From DASPSR01 sp035516175 (lineage in GTDB: Bacteria; Nitrospirota; UBA9217), in the NCBI GenBank assembly GCA_035516175.1, contig DATJAO010000027.1, forward strand, positions 1 through 64,000: 64,000 nucleotides of DNA. The letters run 5' to 3'. Positions 52,262-62,399 of the stretch are shown here, in pieces. Made by a program: the position numbers and the translations under genes. Every line of letters starts with the position of its first letter. The stretch's first letter is position 1. The notes beneath the pieces were generated by a model that was not told where the DNA came from, ran no database searches, and worked only from the letters and a program-made list of their open reading frames with translations.

Positions 52262-54580
52262 ATGAGGGCGCAACATAATATGAAACATTCTTTCAACTGG
52301 AAGTACGTCGTGGTTGTGGGACTGGGATTGCTGGCATTTATCGGCATCGGCGTCCTTTTGTATGAGAGCGTCGCCCCGGTGTTCAATGCTGTTGAGGCAC
52401 GCAGATCTGCAGAGGGTATCCTTATGCAGCTCGACGGCATGCTTTCGGGCCTCCGGAATCTTGAGGCAAGCGAGCGCGAATACGTACTGAGCGGGCGCAT
52501 GAATCATCGTGACAGCTATCAGGCTGCTGTGAACAAACTCCAGCAGGAAACAGCCGCCCTCAAGACAGCGACCGTGAATTATCCGGACCAGCAGCGCAGA
52601 TTCGCGCTTCTCGAATTCCAGATCGTGAAGAGACTGGAATATTCACATCAACTCATTGATGTCCTTGAGAAGCAAGGGCATAAGTCAGCCGAGAAGATGT
52701 TGCAGACCGGCGGAGACGGGGAGATTGCCGAAAATATCGGGAACACTGTTTCGGACATGCGAAATGCCCAGAACGATCTGCTGAAACAGCAGGAGAGGCT
52801 GATCAATCCGGGGATCAGGACGTCCGTTAAGCTCGTCGGTATAAGCTACCTGGCTGCGATACTGATCGTGCTGCTTTTCGGCGCTGTCGCCCTGCGCGAA
52901 TACAGGTTGCGCAGGCGGGCAGAGGAGATGCGGAAACGGCTCTCACTGACCGTTGATCAGGCAACGGACCTTGTGGTGGTAACCGACCTGACAGGAAAAA
53001 TCGAATACGTAAACAGGGCTGTCGAGGAAACGACTGGCTATGCTGCAGCAGAGCTTCTCGGGAAGAGCAGGGACCTGTGGTACTCCGGGAAGCATGATGC
53101 GGAATTCTTCCAAAAGAAACGCGATACGGTCCTTTCGGGAGGAACGTTTCAAGCAACGGTGACATACCGGAAAAAGAACGGCGACCTCTTCTACCTCCTT
53201 GACACGCTGACCCCTCTCAGGGATGCCGCAGGAAACATTACGCACATCGTCTCCACGGGAAGGGATATCACGCGCCAGAAGTCTCTGGAAGAGCGGGTCG
53301 ATTACCTTGCGTATTTCGATGCGCTCACGGGAGTGCCGAATCGGGCCCGTTTTGTCAATCGGCTGCAGGAGGGGATCGCCCGGGCGCAGGGCTCCTCTGC
53401 GCATATGGCGGTTCTGGCGATTGACGTCGACCGGTTCAAGCTCATCAACGACGTATTTGGGTTCGATGCCGGTGATGAGCTTCTCAAGGTGATCACAGAG
53501 CGGTTATTAGCCTCCGTGGGAGAAGGGGACACGATAGCGCGTGTGGGAAACGATGAGTTTGACGTGGCGCTCCATAATATCACCCAGCCCTCCGATGTGA
53601 TAAGCGCGGTGAACAAGATCATGAAGAAAATCTCTCAACCCGTCATCCTCAGGGGGGAAGAGATCATCATGTCTTTCGCCGTCGGCGTCACACTCTTTCC
53701 CGATGATGGCGAGGACGCTGAGACGCTCATACGGAACGCGCACCTCGCCCTCAGCAAGGCAAAGGCCCAGGGAAAGAATAACTTCCAGTTTTATACTCCC
53801 GGCATCGTCGAAAAGGCCTCTGAATTTCTCGTCATGGAAAAGCGTCTGTCCAGCGCCCTGAAGAAAGAGGAATACCTTGTATATTATCAGCCGTATGTTG
53901 ATATGACGACGAGGAGGTTTGGGGGCGCCGAGGCCCTGATAAAATGGAAGAGCGACAGACACGGGCTGGTATCTCCGAAGAAGTTTATTCCCATGCTCGA
54001 AGATACGGGGATGATCATCGACGTGGGTGAGTGGGTATTGAAGACAGCCTGCCGCCAGATCAAGGAGTGGGACCGGGGGAAATCATGCTTTCCTATCGCC
54101 GTGAACCTCTCATCGATGCAGTTTCACCATAAATACCTGGTAGAAATGATCGGCAACACCATCAAGGAGGCCGGGGTCGACCCAGCGTGCCTGACGCTGG
54201 AGGTAACGGAAGGCATAGTTATGCACGACCTGGATTACACGAGCAAGGTCCTGAGCGAGTTGAAGCACCTCGGCGTCTCCATTTCCGTCGACGACTTCGG
54301 GACAGGTTACTCATCGCTCAGCTATCTGAAGAAACTTCCCGTCGATAATGTAAAGATCGATATGTCCTTCGTGAAGGATATTACCACAGATCCTGATGCC
54401 GCCTCAATCGTCATGGCGATCACGTCCCTAGCCCGAAACCTGAACCTCAAGACCATAGCCGAAGGTGTTGAGACCGAGGAGCAGTGGAAAATCTTGCGCC
54501 TTCTGCGTTGCGATATGGGGCAGGGCTTTTTCTTCAGTCCCGCCTTGTCTCCCGCAGAGTTCGAGAAATTACTTGTGTAA
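52262..54580 (+). CDS. CHASE3-like sensor, PAS-GGDEF-EAL cyclic-di-GMP protein
   Basis: About 772 aa from the ATG at 52262 (AGGGG upstream; the frame is open to 52154). Two membrane helices (about 15-35 and 195-215) flank a CHASE3-like helical sensor. A PAS domain follows (VTDLTGKIEYVNRAVEETTG). The GGDEF domain has DALTGVPNRARF, but the signature is GNDEF and the I-site Arg is missing. The EAL domain looks active: AEALIKW, NLSSMQF, EVTEG, DDFGTGYSSLSYL, VKIDMSF and AEGVETEE. It is most likely a phosphodiesterase, possibly tuned by GTP at the GGDEF domain. Confidence 0.93.
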   Translation: MRAQHNMKHSFNWKYVVVVGLGLLAFIGIGVLLYESVAPVFNAVEARRSAEGILMQLDGMLSGLRNLEASEREYVLSGRMNHRDSYQAAVNKLQQETAALKTATVNYPDQQRRFALLEFQIVKRLEYSHQLIDVLEKQGHKSAEKMLQTGGDGEIAENIGNTVSDMRNAQNDLLKQQERLINPGIRTSVKLVGISYLAAILIVLLFGAVALREYRLRRRAEEMRKRLSLTVDQATDLVVVTDLTGKIEYVNRAVEETTGYAAAELLGKSRDLWYSGKHDAEFFQKKRDTVLSGGTFQATVTYRKKNGDLFYLLDTLTPLRDAAGNITHIVSTGRDITRQKSLEERVDYLAYFDALTGVPNRARFVNRLQEGIARAQGSSAHMAVLAIDVDRFKLINDVFGFDAGDELLKVITERLLASVGEGDTIARVGNDEFDVALHNITQPSDVISAVNKIMKKISQPVILRGEEIIMSFAVGVTLFPDDGEDAETLIRNAHLALSKAKAQGKNNFQFYTPGIVEKASEFLVMEKRLSSALKKEEYLVYYQPYVDMTTRRFGGAEALIKWKSDRHGLVSPKKFIPMLEDTGMIIDVGEWVLKTACRQIKEWDRGKSCFPIAVNLSSMQFHHKYLVEMIGNTIKEAGVDPACLTLEVTEGIVMHDLDYTSKVLSELKHLGVSISVDDFGTGYSSLSYLKKLPVDNVKIDMSFVKDITTDPDAASIVMAITSLARNLNLKTIAEGVETEEQWKILRLLRCDMGQGFFFSPALSPAEFEKLLV

Positions 54581-54684
54581 GAGCAGGGCGATTATTGCTG
54601 CGCCCGGTGAAATCTGTCAAGCGGCCTTACCTCGGCGTCACGCCAGATTCCCCTCTGTTTTACCTCCCAATACCATCCATGTTG

Positions 54685-57600
54685 TCAAATCGGCACGACC
54701 TTCTTGAAGTGTCGCAGCGCATTTTTGAAATCGTTCAGGATATCATCAGCCTGCAAGCTTGCGGTGTGCCGGAAATGAGTAGCGACGAGCGTTTTCAACT
54801 CCTCGATATCTTCCTTTGCTTCCACCTTCCGGGCATTCACATACGCGGTGTTTATTCTGGTCCCGAGCTGGTCATGTGGGTCCAGCACATAGATCGCGCC
54901 GCCAGTCATTCCGGCGCCCACGTTCAATCCTACGTCGCCGAGCACCACGACGGTCCCCCTGGTCATATATTCGCAGAGGTGGTGGCCCGTGCCCTCGATC
55001 ACTGCCCGGGCCCCGCTGTTCCTTACCGCAAACCGTTCTCCGGCCATTCCTGCGGCATAGAACTCGCCGCCAATCGCCCCGTAGAGCACGGTGTTCCCTA
55101 CAATGACATGTTTGTGCGGTTCATGCCGGATGTCCGCCGGTATGATCGCGATCCTTCCGCCGTACATGCCCTTGCAGGTGTAATCGTTCGCATCGCCGAT
55201 GAGTGTGAGCGATAAGCCCCGGTGATTGAAGGCGCCGAAGCTCTGGCCCGCCGTACCCTTGAAGGTGAGCCGCACCGTATCATCGGGGAGACCTTGCTCG
55301 CCGTATTTGCGGGCGATGAAATAGTTCAGCTTCACCGGAATGCTTCGGTGGATGTTCCTGATATCGTATTGCACGGCTACGGACTGACCCTGCTCGATGA
55401 AAGGAAGCAGGTCCGCCGTGATACGGTCATTCAGGGATGGCGCAGGGTTGTCGTTGCGATCGACAGTGCAGTGCTTCGGTCCTTCTCCCGGATACCCGCG
55501 GAGCAACGGTGAGAGGTCCATCCTACCGGAACCTGGAGCAGCGTCTGACAGCGCAGGGACGAGTAGGTCCGTCCTGCCAATGATCTCTCCCAGGCTGTTC
55601 ACGCCCATCTCTGCCATGATCTCCCTGACCTCGCGCGCCAGCGCCTTGAAATACGTCGTGATCCCTTCGACGGTGCCGCGAAACCGCTTCCGCAGCTTTT
55701 CATCCTGCGTGGCAACGCCGGTGGGACAGGTGTTCAAATGGCACTGGCGTGCCATGACGCAGCCCGCGGCGATCATGGTGGCCGTACCGAAGCCGAACTC
55801 CTCGGCGCCAAGCAGGGCAGCGATGATCACGTCCCGTCCGGTGCGCAGTCCTCCGTCCACACGCACCCGGATCCGGTCGCGCAAACCGTTTTCCATGAGC
55901 ACGCGCACGGTCTCTGCCAGCCCCATCTCCCAATGATTGCCTGCGTTCTTGATGGAAGTGATCGATGCGGCACCCGTCCCGCCTTCGCAGCCGCTGATCT
56001 GAACTATGTCGGCATAGGCCTTGGCAACGCCAGCGGCAATGGTGCCCACGCCGGTCTCGGCTACGAGCTTCACGCAAACGTGGGCATGCGGGTTAGCCTG
56101 CTTGACATCGTGGATGAGCTGCGCGAGGTCCTCGATGGAGTAGATATCGTGGTGCGGCGGTGGGGAGATGAGAAGCATGCCCGGCTTGCAGTGCCGAAGC
56201 CTGGCAATGTAATCGGTGACCTTGATCTCCGGGAGATGTCCGCCTTCACCGGGTTTTGCACCCTGGGCCATCTTGATCTCGAGGTCTGCTGCCGAGGCGA
56301 GGTAGGTGGGCGTCACTCCGAACCTGCCGGACGCGAGCTGCTTGATGGCGCTCCCTTTGATCGTAAAATAACGCGCCGGGTCTTCACCGCCCTCGCCGCT
56401 GTTGCTCTTGATGCCGAGCTTGTTGCAGGCCTCGGCAATGGTCTCGTGCGCTTCGGGTGACAGGGCACCTACGGACATCGCGCCGGAGAAGAAACGTTTC
56501 CGGATGAATTCCTCAGCTTCCACCTGTTCCAGAGGCAAGGCCCTGCCTTTTTTGTATCCAAGCAACTGCCTGATGGACGTAGGATGCTCGTCAGCCTTAT
56601 GCGAGAATTCCTTATAGGCTGCGTAGTCTCCGCTCTTTATGAAACTGTTCAATGACTGCACGGCCTGCGGCGACCACCCATGCCATTCCCCGTTTTTCCG
56701 GTGTTTAAGCGCGCCGCCGTACTCGAGTAACGGTGCTGTATTACTGAATCCCGCGTCATGCCGTGCAAGGAGCGAATGTTCTATGTCCGCGAGACCGTCA
56801 GACTCGAAAGCCGTCGGCGTGTTGCTGAAAAATTTGTCAGTGAAATCGCTCTTCAGGCAGATGCTGTCGAATATCTGCCCTCCGTGGTACGAGGCGACCG
56901 TCGAGATGCCCATGCGGGCCATTACTTTCAGCAGGCCTTCTTCGAGTGCCGTGACGTAATTTCCGCATGCTTCCGGATAAGGCAGCGCGATGGTACCGCT
57001 GTCGCAAAGCTGCCCGATGGTCTGGAACGCTAGCCAGGGGTGTACACCGGAAGCGCCGTACCCGATGAGGCAGGCCATATGATGCACATCGCGGGCCTCA
57101 CCGGTATCCATGACGATACTCGCGCGGTTTGCGAGCCCCCGTTTCCTGAGGGCCGTGAGGCACGCGGAGACGGCGAGCAAGGAAGGGATGGATGCGCGGT
57201 CAGGCGAGAGGTCCCGATCTGACAGGATGATGATTTCAGCACCGGCAGTAACGACATCGAGAGCGCGCTTCTGAAGCAGGGCAACGGCACGGGACAGCGT
57301 GGAGCCGGCCCGTGCAAAGGTCATGGGAATGTTTGCGTTTCTGAAGGTTCCCTGTTCTTTGATCGCCTGAAACTGAGGGTGAGAGAGGATGGGAGAATCG
57401 ATACCGAACCTCCGCGCGTGCACGGGCGTCGGGGCAAGGAAATTCCGTTTGTACCCAAGGTTCATCCTCAGGGACATGACCATGCGCTCCCTGATGGGAT
57501 CGATGGGCGGGTTGGTGACCTGCGAGAACCGCTGCTTGAAGTAGCGGAAAAGCAGCTGGGGCTTTTCCGAGAGCGGCGGAAGAGGTGTGTCGTCGCCCAT

Positions 57601-59007
57601 GGAAAAAATCAGTTCCTTGCCCGTTGTGGCCATTTCTTGCATCTGCATCTGTATCTCTTCCTGCGTGTATCCAAAGGCGATCTGTTTGCTCATGATGTCT
57701 CCGTCTATCGCCGGAGTGAGAACAGGACCGCATTTTAGCTTCACGTGATGCTTTGCGAGCCACTCCTGGTATGGCTTCTGCAATGCAAGGTTCCTGATGA
57801 TCTCAGGGGTGAACCTGACACCCGCAGTCCGCAGGTTCACGGAAATGATCTCACCCGGACCGAGCCTTCCTTTTTCCTGAATAGGCCGATCACCGAGGTC
57901 TACCATGCCGATCTCGGAGCCCAGGACCAGAAGTCCGTCCCGTGTCAGAATGTATCTGAGCGGTCTCAGCCCGTTCCGGTCCAGGTGCGCGCCGACAGTC
58001 TCGCCGTCGGTGAAAGTGACGGCCGCTGGGCCGTCCCAGGGCCGCATGAGCAGGGACTGATACTCAAAGAATGCCTTCTCTTGGGGGCTCAGCTCAGTCT
58101 GCTCCCAGGCCGGAGGGATGCAGAGCATGACGGCGTGCTCCGGGGAGTAGCCGGAGAGGATGAGCAGTTCGACGATCCGGTCAAGCGACGCCGAATCGCT
58201 TTCGGTCTGGGAGATGAGCGGACGGAGAAAATCCGCCTTGTTCCCGAAGATTTCGTGCTGGATCTCGTGCTCAAGTGCGGTCATCGCGTTCCGGTTTCCC
58301 TGAAGAGTGTTGATTTCGCCGTTGTGCGCGAGAACGTGGAAGGGCTGTGCCAAAGGCCAGTCGGGAGAGGTATTGGTCGAGAACCGCTGGTGGAACATGC
58401 AGAAAGCCGATTCGAAGGCCTCGTCCTTGAGGTCCGGATAGAACTCATCCAGGTAGGGCGCAACGAGCATGCCCTTGTAGACTATGATTTTAGAGGAGAG
58501 GGAGCAGACGGAGACGCTCCCTTCGTAGGACTTCTCCATAGCCCGGCGAGCGAGATAGAGCACGGCTTCTTTTTCAGCCGGCGGAATGCCGGAAGTATCG
58601 ATCAGCACCTGCCGGATCCTCGGCTTGGACAGCAAGGCCGATTTCCCAAGCGCATCAGGGTTGGTCGGCACATTCCTCCAGCCGAGGGGCTTGAGGTTGA
58701 ACCGCCGCAGGATATCCTCGATACCGGATTCCACGTCCCCGAAAAGGAAGAAAAAACCTGCGGCGAGGTCGTCCATGTTCGCGACTGAAAAACCGATCTT
58801 CGTCATTTCCTTCCGGAGGAATTTCAGCGGGAGTTGGGTGAGTACGCCTGCGCCATCACCGGTCTTGCCGTCTGCGCCCACGGCGCCCCGGTGCGTGAGA
58901 TTCTTGACCGCTTCGATCCCCATGGACACGATCTCGTGGCCCTTTTCACCGTTCGCATTGCAGACGAAGCCCACGCCGCAGGAAGCTGATGAATTGTTAT
59001 GGGGCAT
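54685..59007 (-). CDS. gltB: Glutamate synthase, large subunit type
   Basis: 1440 aa. An N-terminal Ntn amidotransferase starts at Cys10 after a nine-residue propeptide (ASCGVGFV). The central and FMN domains follow, with GEGGEDPARY and the phrase HDIYSIEDLAQLIHD. The [3Fe-4S] cysteines are in CVMARQCHLNTCPTG. A C-terminal beta-helix domain ends the protein. It makes glutamate from glutamine and 2-oxoglutarate. There is no gltD beside it. A thioredoxin-reductase-like flavoprotein lies 147 bases upstream on the same strand. Electron donor (ferredoxin or NADPH through another subunit) cannot be settled from the sequence. Confidence 0.96.
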   Translation of the reverse strand: MPHNNSSASCGVGFVCNANGEKGHEIVSMGIEAVKNLTHRGAVGADGKTGDGAGVLTQLPLKFLRKEMTKIGFSVANMDDLAAGFFFLFGDVESGIEDILRRFNLKPLGWRNVPTNPDALGKSALLSKPRIRQVLIDTSGIPPAEKEAVLYLARRAMEKSYEGSVSVCSLSSKIIVYKGMLVAPYLDEFYPDLKDEAFESAFCMFHQRFSTNTSPDWPLAQPFHVLAHNGEINTLQGNRNAMTALEHEIQHEIFGNKADFLRPLISQTESDSASLDRIVELLILSGYSPEHAVMLCIPPAWEQTELSPQEKAFFEYQSLLMRPWDGPAAVTFTDGETVGAHLDRNGLRPLRYILTRDGLLVLGSEIGMVDLGDRPIQEKGRLGPGEIISVNLRTAGVRFTPEIIRNLALQKPYQEWLAKHHVKLKCGPVLTPAIDGDIMSKQIAFGYTQEEIQMQMQEMATTGKELIFSMGDDTPLPPLSEKPQLLFRYFKQRFSQVTNPPIDPIRERMVMSLRMNLGYKRNFLAPTPVHARRFGIDSPILSHPQFQAIKEQGTFRNANIPMTFARAGSTLSRAVALLQKRALDVVTAGAEIIILSDRDLSPDRASIPSLLAVSACLTALRKRGLANRASIVMDTGEARDVHHMACLIGYGASGVHPWLAFQTIGQLCDSGTIALPYPEACGNYVTALEEGLLKVMARMGISTVASYHGGQIFDSICLKSDFTDKFFSNTPTAFESDGLADIEHSLLARHDAGFSNTAPLLEYGGALKHRKNGEWHGWSPQAVQSLNSFIKSGDYAAYKEFSHKADEHPTSIRQLLGYKKGRALPLEQVEAEEFIRKRFFSGAMSVGALSPEAHETIAEACNKLGIKSNSGEGGEDPARYFTIKGSAIKQLASGRFGVTPTYLASAADLEIKMAQGAKPGEGGHLPEIKVTDYIARLRHCKPGMLLISPPPHHDIYSIEDLAQLIHDVKQANPHAHVCVKLVAETGVGTIAAGVAKAYADIVQISGCEGGTGAASITSIKNAGNHWEMGLAETVRVLMENGLRDRIRVRVDGGLRTGRDVIIAALLGAEEFGFGTATMIAAGCVMARQCHLNTCPTGVATQDEKLRKRFRGTVEGITTYFKALAREVREIMAEMGVNSLGEIIGRTDLLVPALSDAAPGSGRMDLSPLLRGYPGEGPKHCTVDRNDNPAPSLNDRITADLLPFIEQGQSVAVQYDIRNIHRSIPVKLNYFIARKYGEQGLPDDTVRLTFKGTAGQSFGAFNHRGLSLTLIGDANDYTCKGMYGGRIAIIPADIRHEPHKHVIVGNTVLYGAIGGEFYAAGMAGERFAVRNSGARAVIEGTGHHLCEYMTRGTVVVLGDVGLNVGAGMTGGAIYVLDPHDQLGTRINTAYVNARKVEAKEDIEELKTLVATHFRHTASLQADDILNDFKNALRHFKKVVPI

Positions 59008-59154
59008 GGTATCCTCTCATGAAGAACAGATTGGCAAGCAGAGAAAATCGCTCACCGCGAAGAACGAGTAGAAAAACTCTTAAAGTAGCTAGATGTAATT
59101 CTTTCTTCGCGACCTTTGCACCTGGCGATGAAATTACAACAGCTCTTTTTGTGT

Positions 59155-60048
59155 TCAGAGTTCAAGGAGCCGCTTATTGATATCGATCGCAGCCACAGCG
59201 CCTTCTCCTGCCGCGATCACGACCTGGTCGTTCCCGATGTTAAGAGGCCCTACGATGTACAGGCCGTTCAAAGAAGATTCGTAAGCGCTGTTCACAACAT
59301 ACTTGAACCCTTTCGCATCCCGCTTCAAGTTGAGTTCCTTGAGAAACTGGTCGTTCAGCTTGTACCCGAAGTTCGACATGACGGCCTCACAGGGGATGCG
59401 CATTCCGCTCTTGAGCTCTACAGCCTCGATATGCTCGTCGCCGATGATCCTGATTGGCTCGCCTTTGATGAGACGGATGCCTTCATTCTGTAGCTCTTCC
59501 TTATAATCATCGGGAGGATCGTAGAAATAGAGGATGAGCGCTACATCGTCAGTGTACATTTGCCTCATGCCGAAGGCCAAGCGGACGGAGTTTATAGTAT
59601 TTCCGATGATGACCAGTTTTTTGTCGGTTGTCTTGTACCCATCGCAATCGACGCAGGTGAAGAAAGATGTTCCCAGGAATTTGTGAAAGTTCTCGATGGG
59701 GGGAAAATTGTCCTGCACGCCCGATGAGACGATCACAAATTTCGAGCGGAAGGTGACGTCACCTGCTTGGACCTCGAGGCTTTCTTTTTTTACTACCGAG
59801 GTCACAAGGCCTTTTTCTATGCGGACATTGAAGCTTTTCGCCTGCTCCAGGCCCAGCTCGATGATCTCCTTGCCGGAAACGGCTCTCTGCGTGAGAAAGT
59901 TTTCGATTGATTTTGCGTGCGCGGTTCTACCTCCTCCCCGGTCGATGAGCATAACCTTTCTGTTGAACCGTCCGAGATAGATAGCAGCCTGAAGCCCGCC
60001 GGGCCCGGCGCCAATGATAATGCAATCATAGATATTTTCGCTGCTCAT
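59155..60048 (-). CDS. Thioredoxin-reductase-like FAD oxidoreductase
   Basis: 297 aa from the ATG at 60048 (a longer frame starts at a TTG, 60072). The FAD-binding site is CIIIGAGPGGLQAA, a CxxC-type redox pair is in FTCVDCDGYKT where TrxB has CATC, the second nucleotide-binding region is VIIGNTINSVRLA, and the closing FAD segment is GLYIVGPLNIGNDQVVIAAG. The usual second-domain GxGxxA is atypical (GNTINS), so NAD(P)H use may differ. It could be a disulphide reductase or could feed the glutamate synthase encoded next. Confidence 0.85.
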   Translation of the reverse strand: MSSENIYDCIIIGAGPGGLQAAIYLGRFNRKVMLIDRGGGRTAHAKSIENFLTQRAVSGKEIIELGLEQAKSFNVRIEKGLVTSVVKKESLEVQAGDVTFRSKFVIVSSGVQDNFPPIENFHKFLGTSFFTCVDCDGYKTTDKKLVIIGNTINSVRLAFGMRQMYTDDVALILYFYDPPDDYKEELQNEGIRLIKGEPIRIIGDEHIEAVELKSGMRIPCEAVMSNFGYKLNDQFLKELNLKRDAKGFKYVVNSAYESSLNGLYIVGPLNIGNDQVVIAAGEGAVAAIDINKRLLEL

Positions 60049-60175
60049 AAACCATTCAACCTTATTCCTCAAAACCAGGAACGCAGATCAACACTGATAA
60101 GATCTTCTTGTCCACGGCGGGTTTCGATCGTCACTTGAACTGTCACGGAGAACATCTCCTTCTGATGATCCGTGG

Positions 60176-60778
60176 TCATATGAATACCTTTATTTGCTTC
60201 TCAAACTCTTCTGCCGTCGAGAAATGGAGAGTAATCAGTCCTTCGTCCGTTGCCCGTTTGATGTGGTCGATATTATCATCCACAAAAAGCACTTCACCAG
60301 GCGGGATACTCAGGATTTCGCAGACATCCCGGAATACCGACGGATCCCGCTTACTTTTATGGAGCCTGAACGAGTTAAAGACGATATCGAAGTGTCGGAA
60401 CAGGGGCGTTTTGCGGTCGATTTCCTCAAGCCAGTTTGTCTGGTCGCTCAGCATGCCGACTTTCAGCCTCCTTGCTCTCAAACGGTCCGCGTACGAAAGC
60501 ATAGCAGGTCTGAACGTAAACCTCGTCAGTACCTCTTCCCGGAGCTCTTCGTCGCTCCCGGTTATTCCTGTCTTGTTTCTGACCGCATTCCAGAACGATG
60601 ATTCATCAGCTCTGCCGATGAGATATCCTGTTTCGTAGATGAGCCTGTCGACGTCGGTAAAAAAAAGTTCGGGGTCTAGATTGTTTTTCTTCCCGATGGC
60701 CATAATGCCTTCCCTGAAACCCTCTTCAGCAATTACTCCGCCGAAATCAAAAAGAACCGCCTTTAGCGCGTCAGTCAT
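60176..60778 (-). CDS. HAD-superfamily (IA) hydrolase
   Basis: 200 aa from the ATG at 60778; the frame is open for 40 more codons that are basic and not family-like. Motif I is LFDFGGV, with the nucleophile Asp but Gly where many members have the second Asp, as in YihX-type enzymes. Motif II is MLSDQTNW, motif III has the Lys in HKSKRDPSVF and motif IV is FVDDNIDHI. Probably a small-molecule phosphatase. It precedes the flavoprotein gene on the same strand. Confidence 0.88.
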   Translation of the reverse strand: MTDALKAVLFDFGGVIAEEGFREGIMAIGKKNNLDPELFFTDVDRLIYETGYLIGRADESSFWNAVRNKTGITGSDEELREEVLTRFTFRPAMLSYADRLRARRLKVGMLSDQTNWLEEIDRKTPLFRHFDIVFNSFRLHKSKRDPSVFRDVCEILSIPPGEVLFVDDNIDHIKRATDEGLITLHFSTAEEFEKQIKVFI

Positions 60779-61323
60779 ATTAAGAAACGATCCTTTCCGC
60801 TTTCTCTGTTGTATTTTTCTTATTTTCATTATACCTGATTCCGCTGTTCTATACGTACTCTTTGCAATTTCCTGAGGAAGGTACGCATAGAGGCTCATAT
60901 CGCGAAAGAGTTATAGATCTCCGCTCGCGTCCACAAATTATCAATGCCAAAGTGAATACGCTAAAAGTATTAGTTTTACATATCAGGCTTTCTGGGCCTG
61001 CATTGTCTTTTTCTGTATTCAGCTTAGTCAGGAAATAATCATTATGAAGCAGAAATAAGTTCATATTGATGAAACTATTCCTGAACGTTGTATAGTTGCT
61101 ATTATTGTAAACACTCATATTGCATATTGAAATAATCAGGCGGCATTTGTATCCCTGCTGAATATAAATAATGTGAAGCTTAAGATTATCCTCAATAATT
61201 CCGATAAGAACAGTGTGAAATATAGCATCTCGTTCTGGGACTGCTTTTTCATCGAAGAGAGGGAAGAACGCGACATAATTTGCCGGCCGCATCGATTGTT
61301 TAAGGCAAACGCGATTCCGCAGA
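60779..61323. other. AT-rich intergenic gap
   Basis: 545 bases between divergent genes. Open frames on both strands (for example minus 61415-60849) lack family-like sequence and run through AT-rich, stop-poor stretches. No RNA gene or strong hairpin is seen. Confidence 0.45.
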
Positions 61324-61719
61324 ATGAGTATTTTGGGATGTACGCAGGAAGGTGAACAGCAGGCTGTGATCAAGTTCTCTTTATCATCAAAATCAGAAAT
61401 GGATGTAGCCGTCATGATGCCGCAAGGTTACCTCACGGACATAGGCGCACGTCAGATCGAAAAAGCCAGTGAAGTATTTCTTGACAGAGGTTTCAAAAAG
61501 CTCGTCATAAACTTTTCCAACGTCGAATTGATCAATACCCACGGTATCTCAATCTTCAAGAGTATCTTGCAGAAGGCATCCGAAAGCGGCTGTCGTGTTT
61601 GTTTTACCAATTTAAATAAACTCCACCGTGAAATTTTCGAGCAGATCGGCATCATGAAACGCGTAGACGTGTTTCAGGATGAAGATGACGCGATGATATG
61701 CTTAAAAAAAACGGCTTGA
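61324..61719 (+). CDS. STAS-domain protein (anti-sigma-factor-antagonist type)
   Basis: 131 aa at most; later starts (ATG 61399) are possible because no clear ribosome-binding site decides. The STAS fold is clear: MPQGYLTDIGARQIEKA, KKLVINFSNVELINTHGISI, CRVCFTNLNKLHREIFEQIG. At the turn where SpoIIAA has DSSG, with the phosphorylated Ser, this protein has NTHG, so regulation by serine phosphorylation is unlikely at the usual place. A PilZ gene follows on the same strand. No kinase or phosphatase partner adjoins. Confidence 0.88.
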   Translation: MSILGCTQEGEQQAVIKFSLSSKSEMDVAVMMPQGYLTDIGARQIEKASEVFLDRGFKKLVINFSNVELINTHGISIFKSILQKASESGCRVCFTNLNKLHREIFEQIGIMKRVDVFQDEDDAMICLKKTA

Positions 61720-61935
61720 TTGTTTGACAATAAGGCGCGTCTCTATCGATATAGTGTTTGTTTCTTCATGAAACATGCGGTTTTAGTATTCTGTTGAAAC
61801 ACTCACCTTACCTCTTGAATTATGTCGCCGGTCATGCCATCACCGTCGATTTTGCCATTTCTCTTGAAGTTTTCCATGCAGTCTGCTACAAATATGGAGA
61901 GTGTTCACTTGTGCGATTGTGAGAGATGATGGATT

Positions 61936-62325
61936 ATGGACAATGAAAAAGAAAGTGACTCACCGGCCGCGGTCACAAGGAGGGAACAACGATATAATGT
62001 TCCCGATTCCTGCCAGCAGTATATCAAGCTGCGGATAAAGAGCGGCAATGAATTCGTTACAGCTATTCTTGGCAACTTTAGCCGCAGCGGCATTCTATTC
62101 GAGTGTCCCGTATCGTTCAGTAAAGGAATGCATACAGAGTGTGTTATTTCAATTTCTCTGTTGTTATCCCGCGAGATATCATTCGGTATTGAGGTCAAGT
62201 ACTGCTACGCGGACAAAGATTCTTATATTATGGGAGCTTCTATCGATACTATTTCAGATGAAACCTGGTTTGACGTTTTTGTTGAAGTACATGATTTTAT
62301 CGTGCTGCGCAAGGGTTCCGTATAA
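61936..62325 (+). CDS. PilZ-domain protein
   Basis: 129 aa single-domain protein. The cyclic-di-GMP-binding pair is present: RREQR (RxxxR) near residue 15 and NFSRSG (D/N-x-S-x-x-G) near residue 50. The barrel strands continue to GASIDTISDETW. A single-domain PilZ of this kind usually relays c-di-GMP level to a target protein. It lies 216 bases behind the STAS gene and ends about 75 bases before a strong hairpin terminator. Confidence 0.9.
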   Translation: MDNEKESDSPAAVTRREQRYNVPDSCQQYIKLRIKSGNEFVTAILGNFSRSGILFECPVSFSKGMHTECVISISLLLSREISFGIEVKYCYADKDSYIMGASIDTISDETWFDVFVEVHDFIVLRKGSV

Positions 62326-62399
62326 CGACTTCCTTCTGGCATATTCAAATTCAGCATAAGAGTAACACCTTGGAAGATGTCATAGTCATACCCTGGTAT

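Noticed and set aside
57745..58788. 347-codon plus-strand open frame
   Set aside because: Antisense shadow of gltB; composition rich in Arg/Gly/Pro/His with no motifs.
60849..61415. 188-codon minus-strand open frame in an AT-rich gap
   Set aside because: No recognisable domain, irregular composition, overlaps the HAD N-terminal extension and the STAS gene start.
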